Source: Betaproteobacteria bacterium (GTDB taxonomy: Bacteria; Bdellovibrionota_B; Oligoflexia; Silvanigrellales; Silvanigrellaceae). From it: a DNA stretch of 64,000 nt. Shown here piece by piece: positions 61,467 to 64,000 of the stretch. Under the pieces are notes generated by a model. That model saw only the letters and a list, made by a program, of their open reading frames with translations. It ran no database searches and had not been told where the DNA came from. The stretch lies in NCBI GenBank assembly GCA_016868315.1, contig VGHE01000008.1, forward strand, positions 62,001-126,000, written 5' to 3'. Position 1 is the first letter of the stretch, and each line of letters begins with the position of its first letter. Made by a program: the position numbers and the translations under genes.

Positions 61467-62147
61467 TTACTTCTCCCCCAAAAGCTGGCCATCCCTGAGC
61501 CGCAAAACTCTGTCTGCCATGTTGATAGCCTGGTGATCGTGGCTTGCCATAATAACCGTACAACCATGCTCACGGCATAATCGAACCAGAAGCTGCAAGA
61601 TATCTGAGCCCGTTTTTGAATCTAGGTTTGCGGTCGGCTCATCAGCAAGAATCACCTTGGGCTGCTTGGCGAGGGCGCGCGCAATGGCAACCCGCTGCCG
61701 CTGACCACCACTCATCTGACCTGGTCGCTTGTGGGCATGATCCGCGAGTCCAACCCACTCGAGTGCAGAACGCACAAGTAGCTTCCTCTTTTCCTCCGGA
61801 ACCTCCTGACGCGCCAGAAAATATTCAACATTCTCTTCAGCAGTCAAAACATCAATGAGAAAAAAACTCTGAAAAACAAAACCGATCTCAAATCGACGAA
61901 TACGATTGAGTTCTATTTCCGAAAATTCAGAGATGAGCTGTCCGCGATATTTGATTTGCCCCTGCTGCAAGGGCTCAATGAAACCGAGCAGATTCAAGAG
62001 CGAGGACTTTCCTGACCCCGAGGCACCGGCAAGACAAGTGAACTTGCCTGTCTCAATTTCAAAATCTAACTGCTTGATCGCCTCGACGCGCACATCGTCC
62101 ATGATGTAGGACAACGACACAGACTTACCCTGAAACAGCGATTCCAT
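61467..62147 (-). CDS. ABC transporter ATPase (LolD/MacB type)
   Basis: A 226-residue ATPase: Walker A GASGSGKSSLL, Q-loop FVFQSFFLIDVLTAEENVE, signature MSGGQRQRVAIARAL, Walker B VILADEPTANLD, switch MASHDHQAI. The LTAEENVE and DEPTANLDSKTG stretches are typical of LolD/MacB ATPases. GGGGGAGG precedes the ATG. It pairs with the FtsX-like permease one base downstream; 22 bases upstream lies the PEP-utilising gene. Confidence 0.94.
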   Translation of the reverse strand: MESLFQGKSVSLSYIMDDVRVEAIKQLDFEIETGKFTCLAGASGSGKSSLLNLLGFIEPLQQGQIKYRGQLISEFSEIELNRIRRFEIGFVFQSFFLIDVLTAEENVEYFLARQEVPEEKRKLLVRSALEWVGLADHAHKRPGQMSGGQRQRVAIARALAKQPKVILADEPTANLDSKTGSDILQLLVRLCREHGCTVIMASHDHQAINMADRVLRLRDGQLLGEK

Positions 62148-62169
62148 GACCTCCCCCTAATGCTCTTCA

Positions 62170-64000
62170 TTATTGCTCGGAAACACGATCTGCCTCTGGG
62201 AGAATACGCACCTCGCCGCGCGCTGCATCCATGCGAACCCGCATTCCGGTCTTGAGACGACTCACAAGTCCACCTCGGATACCCACAATTGTCGGAAGAC
62301 CCAATTCACGAGCAACCACAGCAGAATGCGACAGAAGGCTGCCACGCTCAATCAAAAGCCCACTGCAAGCGGGATACAGAGGCACCCAGCCTGGGTCAGT
62401 TCGTTCTGTGACAAGTATTTCGCCATTTAAACCCTGAGCATCCTTCATCGAGTGGACAACACGCACAATCCCCTCGACCACACCAGGACAGCAGGCCGTG
62501 CCCAGCAGAACATTGGGATCTGTTGAAGCAGGAAGATCCTGCGCAAGCAAATCGTTCCCTGCCAGAATCTCAGACCACTTGAATGACGCGCCTGCTGCTC
62601 CACGGGTCGTAAAACGGTCGGGAGGTGGCGGAGTGCGTCGATACTCTTCGAACTCAGCCTTACGCACTTGCGAGAGGCTTCTGAGCTGCAGACTCGAGGC
62701 TCGCCCCTCAACGTATGAAATGATTTCTTCGATATTGAGATAAAACACATCCTGTGTCGCATCCAGAACACCCAGCGCGTGCAAATTTCTGCCAAAACCT
62801 CGAAACAGATGCCGCACAATTCCAAAGCTTTTTGTTCGGTCAAAACGGAGATTCTCTCGATCGCGCACCGCGCTGCGCGCATTCCGGAGTACGAACCAAA
62901 AAACCGGACGCTTCAAAAATCCAAACAGACCACCGAGCTTTTCAGCTGCAAGCGCCTCGGCCTTGTGGAGAATTTCCTTCTCGCGCGCTTCCATTTCCTC
63001 TACGGAGTAACTCTTCATTCGAACGTAGCTCCCCACGGCTTCGAGTGCGAAGCTAGGGTCATCGTGCAAATCCGGCTCCTCAAGTTTCAGCTCATTGACG
63101 CAACGAAAGCCATAGAGATCAAGAAACTCCTTAAACTTCAAATAAAGCTCGGGAAAAACTCCGTGCTCGAACATCTCCTGCCATGCCTGCTGTGCCGTTT
63201 TGGACAGGAACCAGCTGCGGCGGTTCTCCGGGCCGTTATCTATCTCTTTGGCAATGCGCATCAACATTCGCGTTGGCTCAGTGCTTTCCAAGTCTCCCTG
63301 CCCACATAACAGATCATTCTGCAGGGTTGCCGAGTCAGCCCCCGCAGACAGCCAACGTGTGGTGAGCGCCTTGAGCAATCCGAAAAAAACCATGCAACGG
63401 GTGTCGTTTACAATGGGTGCCTGCCAGTGTTTCAGAACACGCTCGGTCAGTGAATGATAGTAGTTGACCTGCTCCTGCAGAGACATACGCGCAAAGTTTG
63501 TATGGCGACCCTCAGCAACAATGGCATCAACGCGTTGTTCAAATGCAGTCACAAGACCACGAATAAAGATGAGACGATAGACAACTGAGAACAACAGGCG
63601 CAGACGCGCAAAGACCGAATACTCAACAGGATTGCGGGTGAAATCGAAGAGTGCAGCAATCTCTGGCTTGAGGTTTTGCTTCACACCCATCATGGTTTCC
63701 ATGAAAGACTTGCTCTGCGCAGTCCCTGGAAACAGGTAAAGCAGCCGATACCAATTTGCGAGATTGTAGTAAACGCGCCCGCGCACCAGCCCGAGCATAT
63801 TGCGGAAGGTCGCTTCATTTTCGGCAATTATTTTTTCTGGAACAAGCATCAGCCGACAGAACTGATAGTATACCTCCTGATAGCAGCGACTCACATGACT
63901 GAACGTCAGTGGCGTAGTGACACCACAAAAGCTCTCGATGATGTTTGAGTTATCCCAAAGAATATATCCCCCGCCCGCGCACTTTTCGTCGAACAGTCCA
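62170..64000 (-). CDS. PEP-utilising enzyme (phosphoenolpyruvate synthase-like), N-terminus cut by window edge
   Basis: The frame is open through base 64000; the GTG at 63894 is not the start, as the upstream codons read YILWDNSNIIESFCGVTTP, a segment typical of this family. The C-terminal swivelling domain (about 490-600 of the visible part) has GSLLSHSAVVARELGLPT, with the phospho-accepting histidine. The middle part is the helical region seen in PEP synthase-like and rifampicin phosphotransferase-like proteins. The ATP-grasp domain, if present, lies beyond the window. It would transfer phosphate between ATP, the histidine and a substrate. It heads an operon with the ABC transporter and deaminase. 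Confidence 0.86.
   Translation of the reverse strand, partial: GLFDEKCAGGGYILWDNSNIIESFCGVTTPLTFSHVSRCYQEVYYQFCRLMLVPEKIIAENEATFRNMLGLVRGRVYYNLANWYRLLYLFPGTAQSKSFMETMMGVKQNLKPEIAALFDFTRNPVEYSVFARLRLLFSVVYRLIFIRGLVTAFEQRVDAIVAEGRHTNFARMSLQEQVNYYHSLTERVLKHWQAPIVNDTRCMVFFGLLKALTTRWLSAGADSATLQNDLLCGQGDLESTEPTRMLMRIAKEIDNGPENRRSWFLSKTAQQAWQEMFEHGVFPELYLKFKEFLDLYGFRCVNELKLEEPDLHDDPSFALEAVGSYVRMKSYSVEEMEAREKEILHKAEALAAEKLGGLFGFLKRPVFWFVLRNARSAVRDRENLRFDRTKSFGIVRHLFRGFGRNLHALGVLDATQDVFYLNIEEIISYVEGRASSLQLRSLSQVRKAEFEEYRRTPPPPDRFTTRGAAGASFKWSEILAGNDLLAQDLPASTDPNVLLGTACCPGVVEGIVRVVHSMKDAQGLNGEILVTERTDPGWVPLYPACSGLLIERGSLLSHSAVVARELGLPTIVGIRGGLVSRLKTGMRVRMDAARGEVRILPEADRVSEQ

Overview
The window looks like chromosomal DNA from a free-living or predatory Gram-negative bacterium, most probably of the Bdellovibrionota/Oligoflexia type (inference, moderate confidence). 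Reasons: about 50% GC, dense gene packing, an unusually high share of short lipoproteins with a clean signal peptide and lipobox (at least 14), many secreted hydrolases of different clans (S8, chymotrypsin-like, M48, papain-like), cell-wall enzymes of the kind used by Bdellovibrio (a compact DacB and an L,D-transpeptidase), and a Bd3614-like deaminase. I saw no rRNA, tRNA, IS element, prophage or CRISPR array.

Layout. 1-5003 (minus): a PHP-domain/glycosyltransferase fusion running off the left edge, joined by an ATGA overlap to a six-hairpin glycosidase-like protein. 5062-10607: two lipoproteins of unknown function and a 1197-residue lipoprotein with 14 RCC1-type repeats, ending tail to tail with the K+ transporter kup. 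12857-15709: a small membrane protein and the ahpC-ahpF peroxide operon with an OxyR-like site. 15795-19840: a papain-like secreted protein, a lipoprotein that looks like an M48 peptidase without its zinc ligands, and a chymotrypsin-like lipoprotein. 19862-23685: an aspartoacylase very like the animal enzyme, divergent from a zinc operon (zrgA, COG0523 GTPase with a TPR tail, zur). 23682-28396 (minus): three lipoproteins and a pldB/glycerophosphodiesterase pair. 28560-33131: two flavin oxidoreductases, an antiporter, a tandem CpcT/CpeT-like protein and a VirK-like protein. 33329-37026: a lipoprotein/protease cluster behind a consensus sigma-54 promoter (M48, unknown, chymotrypsin-like). 37063-40773 (minus): a dipeptide epimerase with an NMT1-type ABC importer. 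40925-44255: an MFS exporter and a copper ATPase whose 3' ends overlap. 44371-49065 (minus): a pseudopilin operon with an 825-residue protein carrying a Hint domain, behind a sigma-28-like promoter. 49130-50926 (minus): a metallo-beta-lactamase-fold hydrolase and a membrane-anchored HExxH protein. 51017-54519: a blue-light (LOV) histidine kinase, an eIF1/YciH protein and a STAS protein. 54538-59455: a minimal DacB, an orphan macrodomain, a subtilase with PA14 domain and an L,D-transpeptidase. 59562-64000 (minus): a PEP-utilising enzyme (cut by the right edge), an ABC transporter of the LolCDE/MacB type and a deaminase.

How it fits together: the region is dominated by envelope functions (lipoproteins, peptidoglycan enzymes, pilins, proteases) mixed with metal and peroxide stress genes. 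Two sigma-28-like promoters and one sigma-54 promoter suggest that part of the secreted set is tied to motility or attack-phase programmes; this is inferred from sequence only. All family assignments come from reading the translated sequence, without database searches.
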